Of a stretch of 64,000 bases of DNA, positions 51,601-64,000 are shown in pieces. Every line of letters begins with the position of its first letter. Position 1 is the stretch's first letter. Source of the DNA: Alentia gelatinosa (lineage: Eukaryota > Annelida > Polychaeta > Phyllodocida > Polynoidae). The notes under the pieces were generated by a model that had not been told where the DNA came from, made no database searches, and saw only the letters and a list, made by a program, of their open reading frames with translations. The translations under genes and the position numbers were made by a program. The stretch spans positions 248,001 to 312,000 of the forward strand of contig OX465580.1 in NCBI GenBank assembly GCA_950022655.1. Reading direction: 5' to 3'.

Positions 51601-54600
51601 GAAGTAATCACCCCCTGTAGGGTAACAACCCCACCACTACACACAGAACCTCACCCACCCCACCTGGTAAAGTAATCACCCCCTGTAGGGTAACACCCCA
51701 CCACTACACACAGAACCTCACCCACCCCGCCTGGTGAAGTAATCACCCCCTGTAGGGTAACACCCCCACCACTACACACAGAACCTCACCCACCCCGCCT
51801 GGTGAAGTAATCATCCCCTGTAGGGTTACACCCCCACCACTACACACAGAACCTCACCCACCCCGCCTGGTGAAGTAATCACCCCCTGTAGGGTAACACC
51901 CCCACCACTACACACAGAACCTCACCCACCCCGCCTGGTGAAGTAATCATCCCCTGTAGGGTTACACCCCCACCACTACACACAGAACCTCACCCACCCC
52001 GCCTGGTGAAGTAATCACCCCCTGTAGGGTAACACCCCACCACTACAGACAGAACCTCACCCACCCCGCCTGGTGAAGTAATCACCCCCTGTAGGGTAAC
52101 ACCCCCACCACTACACACAGAACCTCACCCAACCCGCCTGGTGAAGTAATCACCCCCTGTAGGGTAACACCCCACCACTACACACAGAACCTCACCCACC
52201 GCGCCTGGTGAAGTAATCACCCCTGTAGGGTAACACCCCCACCACTACACACAGAACCTCACCCACCCCGCCTGGTGAAGTAATCACCCCCTGTAGGGTT
52301 ACACCCCCACCACTACACACAGAACCTCACCCACCCCGCCTGGTGAAGTAATCACCCCTGTAGGGTAACACCCCCAACACCCCCACCACTGCACACATTA
52401 CCTCACCCACCCCGCCTGGTGAAGTAATCACCCCCTGTAGGGTTACACCCCCACCACTACACACAGAACCTCACCCACCCCACCTGGTGAAGTAATCACC
52501 CCTGTAGGGTAACACCCCCACCACTACACACAGAACCTCACCCACCCCGCCTGGTGAAGTAATCACCCCCTGTAGGGTAACACCCCCACCACTACACACA
52601 GAACCTCACCCGCCCCGCCTGGTAAAGTAATCAACCCCTGTAGGGTAACACCCCACCACCCCCGACACTACACACAGAACCTCACCCACCCCGCCTGGTG
52701 AAGTAATAACCCCCTGTAGGGTAACACCCCCACCACCCCCACCACTACACACAGAACCTCACCCACCCCACCTGGTAAAGTAATCACCCCCTGTAGGGTA
52801 ACACCCCACCACTACACACAGAACCTCACCCACCCCGCCTGGTGAAGTAATCACCCCCTGTAGGGTAACACCCCCACCACTACACACAGAACCTCACCCA
52901 CCCCGCCTGGTGAAGTAATCATCCCCTGTAGGGTTACACCCCCACCACTACAGACAGAACCTCACCCACCCCGCCTGGTGAAGTAATCACCCCCTGTAGG
53001 GTAACAACCCACCACTACACACAGAACCTCACCCACCCCGCCTGGTGAAGTAATCACCCCCTGTAGGGTTACACCCCCACCACTACACACAGAACCTCAC
53101 CCACCCCGCCTGGTGAAGTAATCACCCCCTGTAGGGTAACACCCCCACCACTACACAGAGAACCTCACCCACCCCGCCTGGTGAAGTAATCACCCCCTGT
53201 AGGGTAACACCCCCACCACTACACACAGAACCTCACCCACCCCGCCTGGTGAAGTAATCACCCCCTGTAGGATAACACCCCCACCACTACACACAGAACC
53301 TCACCCATCCCGCATGTTGAAGTAATCACCCCCTGTAGGATAACACCCCCACCACTACACACAGAACCTCACCCATCCCGCACGTTGAAGTAATCACCCC
53401 CTGTAGGCTAACACCCCCACCACTACACACAGAACCTCACTCACCCCGCCTGGTGAAGTAATCAACCCCTGTAGGGTAACACCCCACCACCCCCGACACT
53501 ACACACAAAACCTCACCCACCCAGCCTGGTGAAGTAATAACCCCCTGTAGGGTAACACCCCCACCACCCCCACCACTACACACAGAACCTCACCCACCCC
53601 ACCTGGTGAAGTAATCACCCCCTATAGGGTAACACCCCCCCCCCCCCCCGCCTGGTGAAGTAATCACCCCCTGTAGGGTAACACCCCACCACTACACACA
53701 GAACCTCACCCACCCCACCTGGTGAAGTAATCACCCCCTGTAGGGTAACACCCCCACCACTACAGACAGAACCTCACCCACCCCGCCTGGTGAAGTAATC
53801 ACCCCCTGTAGGGTAACACCCTCACCACTACACACAGAACCTCACCCACCCCGCCTGGTGAAGTAATCACCCCCTGTAGGGTAACACCCCCACCACTACA
53901 CACAGAACCTCACCCGCCCCGCCTGGTAAAGTAATCAACCCCTGTAGGGTAACACCCCACCACCCCCGACACTACACACAGAACCTTACCCACCCCGCCT
54001 GGTGAAGTAATCACCCCTTGTAGGGTAACACTCCCACCACTACACACAGAACCTCACCCACCCCACCTGGTGAAGTAATCACCCCCTGTAGGGTAACACC
54101 CCCACTACTACACACAGAACCTCACCCATCCCGCCTGGTGAAGTAATCACCCCCTGTAGGTAACACCCCCACCACTACACAAAGAACCTCACCCACCCCG
54201 TCTGGTGAAGTAATCACCCCCTGTAGGTTAACACCCCCACCACTTCACACAGAACCTCACCCACCCTGCCTGGTGAAGTAATCACCCCCTGTAGGGTAAC
54301 ACCCCCACCACCCCCACCACTACACACAGAACCTCACCCACCCCGCCTGGTAGAGTAATCACCCTCTGTAGGGTAACACCCCCACAACTACACACAGAAC
54401 CTCACCCACCCAGCTTGGTGAAGTATTCACCCCTGTAGGGTAACACCCCCACCACTACACATAGAACCTCACCCACCCCGCCTGGTGAAGTAATCACCCC
54501 CTGTAGGGTAACACCCCCACCACTACACACAGAACCTCACCCACCCCGCCTGGTGAAGTAATCACCCCCTGTAGGGTAACACCCCCACCACTACACACAG

Positions 54601-57600
54601 AACCTCACCTGCCCCGCCTGGTAAAGTAATCAACCCCTGTAGGGTAACACCCCACCACCCCCGACACTACACACAGAACCTTACCCACCCCGCCTGGTGA
54701 AGTAATCACCCCTTGTAGGGTAACACCCCCACCACTACACACAGAACCTCACCCATCCCGCCTGGTGAAGTAATCACCCCCTGTAGGGTAACACCCCCAC
54801 CACTACACAGAGAACCTCACCCACCCCGCCTGGTGAAGTAATCACCCCCTGTAGGGTAACAACCCACCACTACACACAGAACCTCACCCACCCCGCCTGG
54901 TGAAGTAATCACCCCCTGTAGGATAACACCCCCACCACTACACACAGAACCTCACCCATCCTGCATGTTGAAGTAATCACCCCCTGTAGGGTAACACCCC
55001 CACCACTACACACAGAACCTCACCCACCCCGCCTGGTGAAGTAATCACCCCCTGTAGGGTAACACCCCCACCACCCCCACCACTACACACAGAACCTCAC
55101 CCACCCCGCCTTGTGAAGTAATCACCCCCTGTAGGGTAACACCCCCACCACCCCCACCACTACACACAGAAACTCACCCAACCCGCCTGGTTAAGTAATC
55201 ACCCCCTGTAGGGTAACAACCCCACCACTACACACAGAACCTCACCCACCCCACCTGGTGAAGTAATCACCCCCTGTAGGGTAACACCCCCACCACTACA
55301 CACAGAACCTCACCCATCCCGCCTGGTGAAGTAATCACCCCCTGTAGGGTAACACCCCCACCACTACACAAAGAACCTCACCCACCCCGCCTGGTGAAGT
55401 AATCACCCCCTGTAGGGTAACACGCCCACCACTACACACAGAACCTCACCCACCCCGCCTGGTGAAGTAATCACCCCCTGTAGGGTAACAACCCACCACT
55501 ACACACAGAACCTCACCCACCCCGCCTGGTGAAGTAATCACCCCCTGTAGGGTTACACCCCCACCACTACACACAGAACCTCACCCACCCCGCCTGGTGA
55601 AGTAATCACCCCCTGTAGGGTAACACCCCCACCACTACACAGAGAACCTCACCCACCCCGCCTGGTGAAGTAATCACCCCCTGTAGGGTAACACCCCCAC
55701 CACTACACACAGAACCTCACCCACCCCGCCTGGTGAAGTAATCACCCCCTGTAGGATAACACCCCCACCACTACACACAGAACCTCACCCATCCCGCATG
55801 TTGAAGTAATCACCCCCTGTAGGATAACACCCCCACCACTACACACAGAACCTCACCCACCCCACCTGGTGAAGTAATCACCCCCTGTAGGGTAACACCC
55901 CCACTACTACACACAGAACCTCACCCATCCCGCCTGGTGAAGTAATCACCCCCTGTAGGTAACACCCCCACCACTACACAAAGAACCTCACCCACCCCGT
56001 CTGGTGAAGTAATCACCCCCTGTAGGTTAACACCCCCACCACTTCACACAGAACCTCACCCACCCTGCCTGGTGAAGTAATCACCCCCTGTAGGGTAACA
56101 CCCCCACCACCCCCACCACTACACACAGAACCTCACCCACCCCGCCTGGTAGAGTAATCACCCTCTGTAGGGTAACACCCCCACAACTACACACAGAACC
56201 TCACCCACCCAGCTTGGTGAAGTATTCACCCCTGTAGGGTAACACCCCCACCACTACACATAGAACCTCACCCACCCCGCCTGGTGAAGTAATCACCCCC
56301 TGTAGGGTAACACCCCCACCACTACACACAGAACCTCACCCACCCCGCCTGGTGAAGTAATCACCCCCTGTAGGGTAACACCCCCACCACTACACACAGA
56401 ACCTCACCTGCCCCGCCTGGTAAAGTAATCAACCCCTGTAGGGTAACACCCCACCACCCCCGACACTACACACAGAACCTTACCCACCCCGCCTGGTGAA
56501 GTAATCACCCCTTGTAGGGTAACACCCCCACCACTACACACAGAACCTCACCCATCCCGCCTGGTGAAGTAATCACCCCCTGTAGGGTAACACCCCCACC
56601 ACTACACACAGAACCTCACCCACCCCGCCTGGTGAAGTAATCACCCCCTGTAGGGTAACAACCCACCACTACACACAGAACCTCACCCACCCCGCCTGGT
56701 GAAGTAATCACCCCCTGTAGGATAACACCCCCACCACTACACACAGAACCTCACCCATCCTGCATGTTGAAGTAATCACCCCCTGTAGGGTAACACCCCC
56801 ACCACTACACACAGAACCTCACCCACCCCGCCTGGTGAAGTAATCACCCCCTGTAGGGTAACACCCCCACCACCCCCACCACTACACACAGAACCTCACC
56901 CACCCCGCCTTGTGAAGTAATCACCCCCTGTAGGGTAACACCCCCACCACCCCCACCACTACACACAGAAACTCACCCAACCCGCCTGGTTAAGTAATCA
57001 CCCCCTGTAGGGTAACAACCCCACCACTACACACAGAACCTCACCCACCCCACCTGGTGAAGTAATCACCCCCTGTAGGGTAACACCCCCACCACTACAC
57101 ACAGAACCTCACCCATCCCGCCTGGTGAAGTAATCACCCCCTGTAGGGTAACACCCCCACCACTACACAAAGAACCTCACCCACCCCGCCTGGTGAAGTA
57201 ATCACCCCCTGTAGGGTAACACCCCCACCACTACACACAGAACCTCACCCACCCCGCCTGGTGAAGTAATCACCCCCTGTAGGGTAACAACCCACCACTA
57301 CACACAGAACCTCACCCACCCCGCCTGGTGAAGTAATCACCCCCTGTAGGGTTACACCCCCACCACTACACACAGAACCTCACCCACCCCGCCTGGTGAA
57401 GTAATCACCCCCTGTAGGGTAACACCCCCACCACTACACAGAGAACCTCACCCACCCCGCCTGGTGAAGTAATCACCCCCTGTAGGGTAACACCCCCACC
57501 ACTACACACAGAACCTCACCCACCCCGCCTGGTGAAGTAATCACCCCCTGTAGGATAACACCCCCACCACTACACACAGAACCTCACCCATCCCGCATGT

Positions 57601-60600
57601 TGAAGTAATCACCCCCTGTAGGATAACACCCCCACCACTACACACAGAACCTCACCCATCCCGCACGTTGAAGTAATCACCCCCTGTAGGCTAACACCCC
57701 CACCACTACACACAGAACCTCACTCACCCCGCCTGGTGAAGTAATCAACCCCTGTAGGGTAACACCCCACCACCCCCGACACTACACACAAAACCTCACC
57801 CACCCCGCCTGGTGAAGTAATAACCCCCTGTAGGGTAACACCCCCACCACCCCCACCACTACACACAGAACCTCACCCACCCCACCTGGTGAAGTAATCA
57901 CCCCCTATAGGGTAACACCCCCCCCCTGCCTGGTGAAGTAATCACCCCCTGTAGGGTAACACCCCACCACTACACACAGAACCTCACCCACCCCACCTGG
58001 TGAAGTAATCACCCCCTGTAGGGTAACACCCCCACCACTACAGACAGAACCTCACCCACCCCGCCTGGTGAAGTAATCACCCCCTGTAGGGTAACACCCT
58101 CACCACTACACACAGAACCTCACCCACCCCGCCTGGTGAAGTAATAACCCCCTGTAGGGTAACACCCCCACCACTACACACAGAACCTCACCCGCCCTGC
58201 CTGGTAAAGTAATCAACCCCTGTAGGGTAACACCCCACCACCCCCGACACTACACACAGAACCTTACCCACCCCGCCTGGTGAAGTAATCACCCCTTGTA
58301 GGGTAACACCCCCACCACTACACACAGAACCTCACCCACCCCACCTGGTGAAGTAATCACCCCCTGTAGGGTAACACCCCCACTACTACACACAGAACCT
58401 CACCCATCCCGCCTGGTGAAGTAATCACCCCCTGTAGGTAACACCCCCACCACTACACAAAGAACCTCACCCACCCCGTCTGGTGAAGTAATCACCCCCT
58501 GTAGGTTAACACCCCCACCACTACACACAGAACCTCACCCACCCTGCCTGGTGAAGTAATCACCCCCTGTAGGGTAACACCCCCACCACCCCCACCACTA
58601 CACACAGAACCTCACCCACCCCGCCTGGTAGAGTAATCACCCTCTGTAGGGTAACACCCCCACAACTACACACAGAACCTCACCCACCCAGCTTGGTGAA
58701 GTATTCACCCCTGTAGGGTAACACCCCCACCACTACACATAGAACCTCACCCACCCCGCCTGGTGAAGTAATCACCCCCTGTAGGGTAACACCCCCACTA
58801 CTACACACAGAACCTCACCCATCCCGCCTGGTGAAGTAATCACCCCCTGTAGGGAACACCCCCACCACTACACAAAGAACCTCACCCACCCCGCCTGGTG
58901 AAGTAATCACCCCCTGTAGTGTAACACCCGCACCACTACACACAAAACCTCACCCACCCCGCCTGGTGAAGTAATCACCCCCTGTAGGGTAACACCCCAC
59001 CACTACACACAGAACCTCACCCACCCCGCCTGGTGAAGTAATCACCCCCTGTAGGGTAACACCCCCACCACTACACACAGAACCTCACCCACCCCGCCTG
59101 GTGAAGTAATCACCCCCTGTAGGGTAACACCCCACCACCCCCACCGCTACACACAGAACCTCACCCACCCCGCCTGGTGAAGTAATCACCCCCTGTAGGG
59201 TAACACCCCCACCACAACACATAGAACCTCACCCACCCCGCCTGGTGAAGTAATCACCCCCTGTAGGGTAACACCCCCACCACTACACACAGAACCTCAC
59301 CCAACCCGCCTGGTGAAGTAATCACCCCCTGTAGGGTTACACCCCCACCACTACACACAGAACCTCACCCACCCCGCCTGGTGAAGGAATCACCCCCTGT
59401 AGGGTAACACCCCCACCACTACACAGAGAACCTCACCCACCCCGCCTGGTGAAGTAATCACCCCCTGTAGGGTAACACCCCCACCACTACACAGAGAACC
59501 TCACCCACCCCGCCTGGTGAAGTAATCACCCCCTGTAGGATAACACCCCCACCACTACACACAGAACCTCACCCATCCCGCATGTTGAAGTAATCACCCC
59601 CTGTAGGCTAACACCCCCACCACTACACACAGAACCTCACCCACCCCGCATGTTGAAGTAATCACCCCCTGTAGGCTAACACCCCCACCAGTACACACAG
59701 AACCTCACCCACCCCGCCTGGTGAAGCAATCACCCCTGTAGGGTAACACCCCCACCACCCCCACCACTACACACAGAAACTCACCCACCCCGCCAGGTGA
59801 AGTAATCACCCCCTGTAGGGTAACACCCCCACCACCCCCACCACTACACACAGAACCTCACCCACCCCACCTGGTGAAGTAATCACCCCCTGTAGGGTAA
59901 CACCCCCACCACTACACACAGAACCTCACCCATCCCGCCTGGTGAAGTAATCACCCCCTGTAGGGTAACACCCCCACCACTACACACAGAACCTCACCCA
60001 CCCCGCCTGGTGAAGTAATCACCCCCTGTAGGGTAACAACCCACCACTACACACAGAACCTCACCCACCCCGCCTGGTGAAGTAATCACCCCCTGTAGGA
60101 TAACACCCCCACCACTACACACAGAACCTCACCCATCCTGCATGTTGAAGTAATCACCCCCTGTAGGGTAACACCCCCACCACTACACACAGAACCTCAC
60201 CCACCCCGCCTGGTGAAGTAATCACCCCCTGTAGGGTTACACCCCCACCACTACACACAGAACCTCACCCACCCCGTCTGGTGAAGTAATCACCCCCTGT
60301 AGGGTAACACCCCCACCACTACACAGAGAACCTCACCCACCCCGCCTGGTGAAGTAATCACCCCCTGTAGGGTAACACCCCCACCACTACACACAGAACC
60401 TCACCCACCCCGCCTGGTGAAGTAATCACCCCCTGTAGGATAACACCCCCACCACTACACACAGAACCTCACCCATCCCGCATGTTGAAGTAATCACCCC
60501 CTGTAGGATAACACCCCCACCACTACACACAGAACCTCACCCACCCCGCATGTTGAAGTAATCACCCCCTGTAGGCTAACACCCCCACCAGTACACACAG

Positions 60601-63600
60601 AACCTTACCCATCCCGCCTGGTGAAGCAATCACCCCTGTAGGGTAACACCCCCACCACCCCCACCACTACACACAGAAACTCACCCACCCCGCCTGGTGA
60701 AGTAATCACCCCCTGTAGGGTAACACCCCCACCACCCCCACCACTACACACAGAACCTCACCCACCCCGCCTTGTGAAGTAATCACCCCCTGTAGGGTAA
60801 CACCCCCACCACCCCCACCACTACACACAGAAACTCACCCAACCCGCCTGGTTAAGTAATCACCCCCTGTAGGGTAACACCCCCACCACTACACACAGAA
60901 CCTCACCCACCCCGCATGGTGAAGTAATCACCCCCTGTAGGGTAACAACCCCACCACTACACACAGAACCTCACCCACCCCACCTGGTAAAGTAATCACC
61001 CCCTGTAGGGTAACACCCCACCACTACACACAGAACCTCACCCACCCCGCCTGGTGAAGTAATCACCCCCTGTAGGGTAACACCCCCACCACTACACACA
61101 GAACCTCACCCACCCCGCCTGGTGAAGTAATCATCCCCTGTAGGGTTACACCCCCACCACTACAGACAGAACCTCACCCACCCCGCCTGGTGAAGTAATC
61201 ACCCCCTGTAGGGTAACACCCCCACCACTACACACAGAACCTCACCCAACCCGCCTGGTGAAGTAATCACCCCCTGTAGGGTAACACCCCACCACTACAC
61301 ACAGAACCTCACCCACCGCGCCTGGTGAAGTAATCACCCCTGTAGGGTAACACCCCCACCACTACACACAGAACCTCACCCACCCCGCCTTGTGAAGTAA
61401 TCACCCCCTGTAGGGTTACACCCCCACCACTACACACAGAACCTCACCCACCCCGCCTGGTGAAGTAATCACCCCTGTAGGGTAACACCCCCACCACCCC
61501 CACCACTGCACACAGAACCTCACCCACCCCGCCTGGTGAAGTAATCACCCCCTGTAGGGTTACACCCCCACCACTACACACAGAACCTCACCCACCCCGC
61601 CTGGTGAAGTAATCACCCCTGTAGGGTAACACCCCCACCACTACACACAGAACCTCACCCACCCCGCCTGGTGAAGTAATCACCCCCTGTAGGGTAACAC
61701 CCCCACCACTACACACAGAACCTCACCCGCCCCGCCTGGTAAAGTAATCAACCCCTGTAGGGTAACACCCCACCACCCCCGACACTACACACAGAACCTC
61801 ACCCACCCCGCCTGGTGAAGTAATAACCCCCTGTAGGGTAACACCCCCACCACCCCCACCACTACACACAGAACCTCACCCACCCCACCTGATGAAGTAA
61901 TCACCCCCTGTAGGGTAACACCCCCACCACTACACACAGAACCTCACCCATCCCGCCTGGTGAAGTAATCACCCCCTGTAGGGTAACACCCCCACCACTA
62001 CACAAAGAACCTCACCCACCCCGCCTGGTGAAGTAATCACCCCCTGTAGGGTAACACGCCCACCACTACACACAGAACCTCACCCACCCCGCCTGGTGAA
62101 GTAATCACCCCCTGTAGGGTAACAACCCACCACTACACACAGAACCTCACCCACCCCGCCTGGTGAAGTAATCACCCCCTGTAGGGTTACACCCCCACCA
62201 CTACACACAGAACCTCACCCACCCCGCCTGGTGAAGTAATCACCCCCTGTAGGGTAACACCCCCACCACTACACAGAGAACCTCACCCACCCCGCCTGGT
62301 GAAGTAATCACCCCCTGTAGGGTAACACCCCCACCACTACACACAGAACCTCACCCACCCCGCCTGGTGAAGTAATCACCCCCTGTAGGATAACACCCCC
62401 ACCACTACACACAGAACCTCACCCACCCCGCCTGGTAAAGTAATCAACCCCTGTAGGGTAACACCCCAACCACTACACACAGAACCTCACCCACCCAGCC
62501 TGGTGAAGTAATCACCCCCTGTAGGGTAACACCCCACCACTACACACAGAACCTCACCCACCTCGCCTGGTGAAGTAATCACCCCCTGTAGGGTAACACC
62601 CCCACCACTACACACAGAACCTCACCCATCCCGCACGTTGAAGTAATCACCCCCTGTAGGCTAACACCCCCACCACTACACACAGAACCTCACTCACCCC
62701 GCCTGGTGAAGTAATCAACCCCTGTAGGGTAACACCCCACCACCCCCGACACTACACACAAAACCTCACCCACCCCGCCTGGTGAAGTAATAACCCCCTG
62801 TAGGGTAACACCCCCACCACCCCCACCACTACACACAGAACCTCACCCACCCCACCTGGTGAAGTAATCACCCCCTATAGGGTAACACCCCCCCCCCCCG
62901 CCTGGTGAAGTAATCACCCCCTGTAGGGTAACACCCCACCACTACACACAGAACCTCACCCACCCCACCTGGTGAAGTAATCACCCCCTGTAGGGTAACA
63001 CCCCCACCACTACAGACAGAACCTCACCCACCCCGCCTGGTGAAGTAATCACCCCCTGTAGGGTAACACCCTCACCACTACACACAGAACCTCACCCACC
63101 CCACCTGGTGAAGTAATCACCCCCTGTAGGGTAACACCCCCACCACTACACACAGAACCTCACCCGCCCCGCCTGGTAAAGTAATCAACCCCTGTAGGGT
63201 AACACCCCACCACCCCCGACACTACACACAGAACCTTACCAACCCCGCCTGGTGAAGTAATCACCCCTTGTAGGGTAACACCCCCACCACTACACACAGA
63301 ACCTCACCCACCCCACCTGGTGAAGTAATCACCCCCTGTAGGGTAACACCCCCACTACTACACACAGAACCTCACCCATCCCGCCGGGTGAAGTAATCAC
63401 CCCCTGTAGGTAACACCCCCACCACTACACAAAGAACCTCACCCACCCCGTCTGGTGAAGTAATCACCCCCTGTAGGTTAACACCCCCACCACTACACAC
63501 AGAACCTCACCCACCCTGCCTGGTGAAGTAATCACCCCCTGTAGGGTAACACCCCCACCACCCCCACCACTACACACAGAACCTCACCCACCCCGCCTGG

Positions 63601-64000
63601 TAGAGTAATCACCCTCTGTAGGGTAACACCCCCACAACTACACACAGAACCTCACCCACCCAGCTTGGTGAAGTATTCACCCCTGTAGGGTAACACCCCC
63701 ACCACTACACATAGAACCTCACCCACCCCGCCTGGTGAAGTAATCACCCCCTGTAGGGTAACACCCCCACCACTACACAAAGAACCTCACCCACCCCGCC
63801 TGGTGAAGTAATCACCCCCTGTAGGGTAACACCCCCACCACTACACACAGAACCTCACCCACCCCGCCTGGTGAAGTAATCACCCCCTGTAGGGTAACAC
63901 CCCCACCACCCCCACCACTACACACAGAACCTCACCTGCCCCGCCTGGTAAAGTAATCAACCCCTGTAGGGTAACACCCCACCACCCCCGACACTACACA
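36679..64000. repeat. 68-bp satellite array, ~400 units, running off the window
   Basis: The consensus unit is CCTGGTGAAGTAATCACCCC, CTGTAGGGTAACACCCCCAC, CACTACACACAGAACCTCAC, CCACCCCG (68 bp). Variants insert CACCCCCAC, lose one C, or replace CCTGGTGAAG by CATGTTGAAG. Homopolymer C runs up to ~13 occur (for example 39235-39248 and 53632-53649). Rare variants recur in fixed order, showing higher-order structure: an ~831-bp block is duplicated near 45.1-46.8 kb, and CAGCTTGGTGAAGTATTCAC recurs at 47472, 54411, 56210, 58689 and 63661. Each full unit contains GGTGA-AGTAA-TCACC, a perfect 5-bp stem with a 5-base loop. No genes lie in the array. Confidence 0.98.

Noticed and set aside
36679..64000. 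CRISPR-like array of similar units
   Set aside because: Units are contiguous with no unique spacers and the DNA is clearly animal, so this is a satellite.

Overview
The window is animal nuclear DNA. It has short exons with GT/AG boundaries and long introns full of non-LTR and LTR retroelement debris, foldback elements and large tandem arrays. There are no operons, Shine-Dalgarno sites or rRNA/tRNA genes. The gene content (sushi/CCP modules, a NACHT-LRR receptor, CR1/L2-type LINEs with an esterase ORF) suggests a marine invertebrate such as a lophotrochozoan or a lancelet. The species cannot be fixed from sequence alone.

The main result is that scattered plus-strand fragments join into one phase-consistent gene. 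Eighteen exons from 444 to 36289 encode a signal peptide, four CCP modules, a Leu-rich transmembrane helix, an uncharacterised linker built from small exons, a NACHT ATPase (Walker A, Walker B and an SRP-type sensor Arg), a winged-helix region with an FAHLSIQEF motif, and the first leucine-rich repeats. All 17 exon junctions keep phase. The reconstructed part is about 987 residues and runs on past the last visible exon. It predicts a membrane-anchored NOD-like receptor with a complement-type ectodomain.

The introns carry most of the remaining sequence. Intron 2 (1784-8008) holds a 101-bp array that repeats the 3' half of the CCP1 exon plus its splice donor and telomere-like CCCTAA repeats, two foldback elements, a ~2.5-kb 30-bp minisatellite, and two 152-bp copies of the acceptor plus 5' part of the CCP2 exon. 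Intron 3 has a minus-strand LINE remnant whose reverse transcriptase is interrupted. Intron 7 (12778-23462) has another RT relic, two large palindromes and a nearly full-length but broken LINE (about 16.5-22.1 kb). The NACHT intron (25996-31049) has an LTR-type element whose interior is GC-rich tandem repeats. The LRR introns hold a 47-bp array, and from about 36.68 kb to the window end there is a 27-kb, 68-bp satellite with higher-order structure.

The LINE is the second notable object. Its ORF1 encodes a coiled coil, an RRM-like region and a NADAR (YbiA-like, ADP-ribose glycosidase family) domain. A separate ORF encodes an SGNH/GDSL-type esterase, followed by an endonuclease-reverse transcriptase ORF2. 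A GATTGTGNNTGCAAC motif recurs seven times in its noncoding segments.
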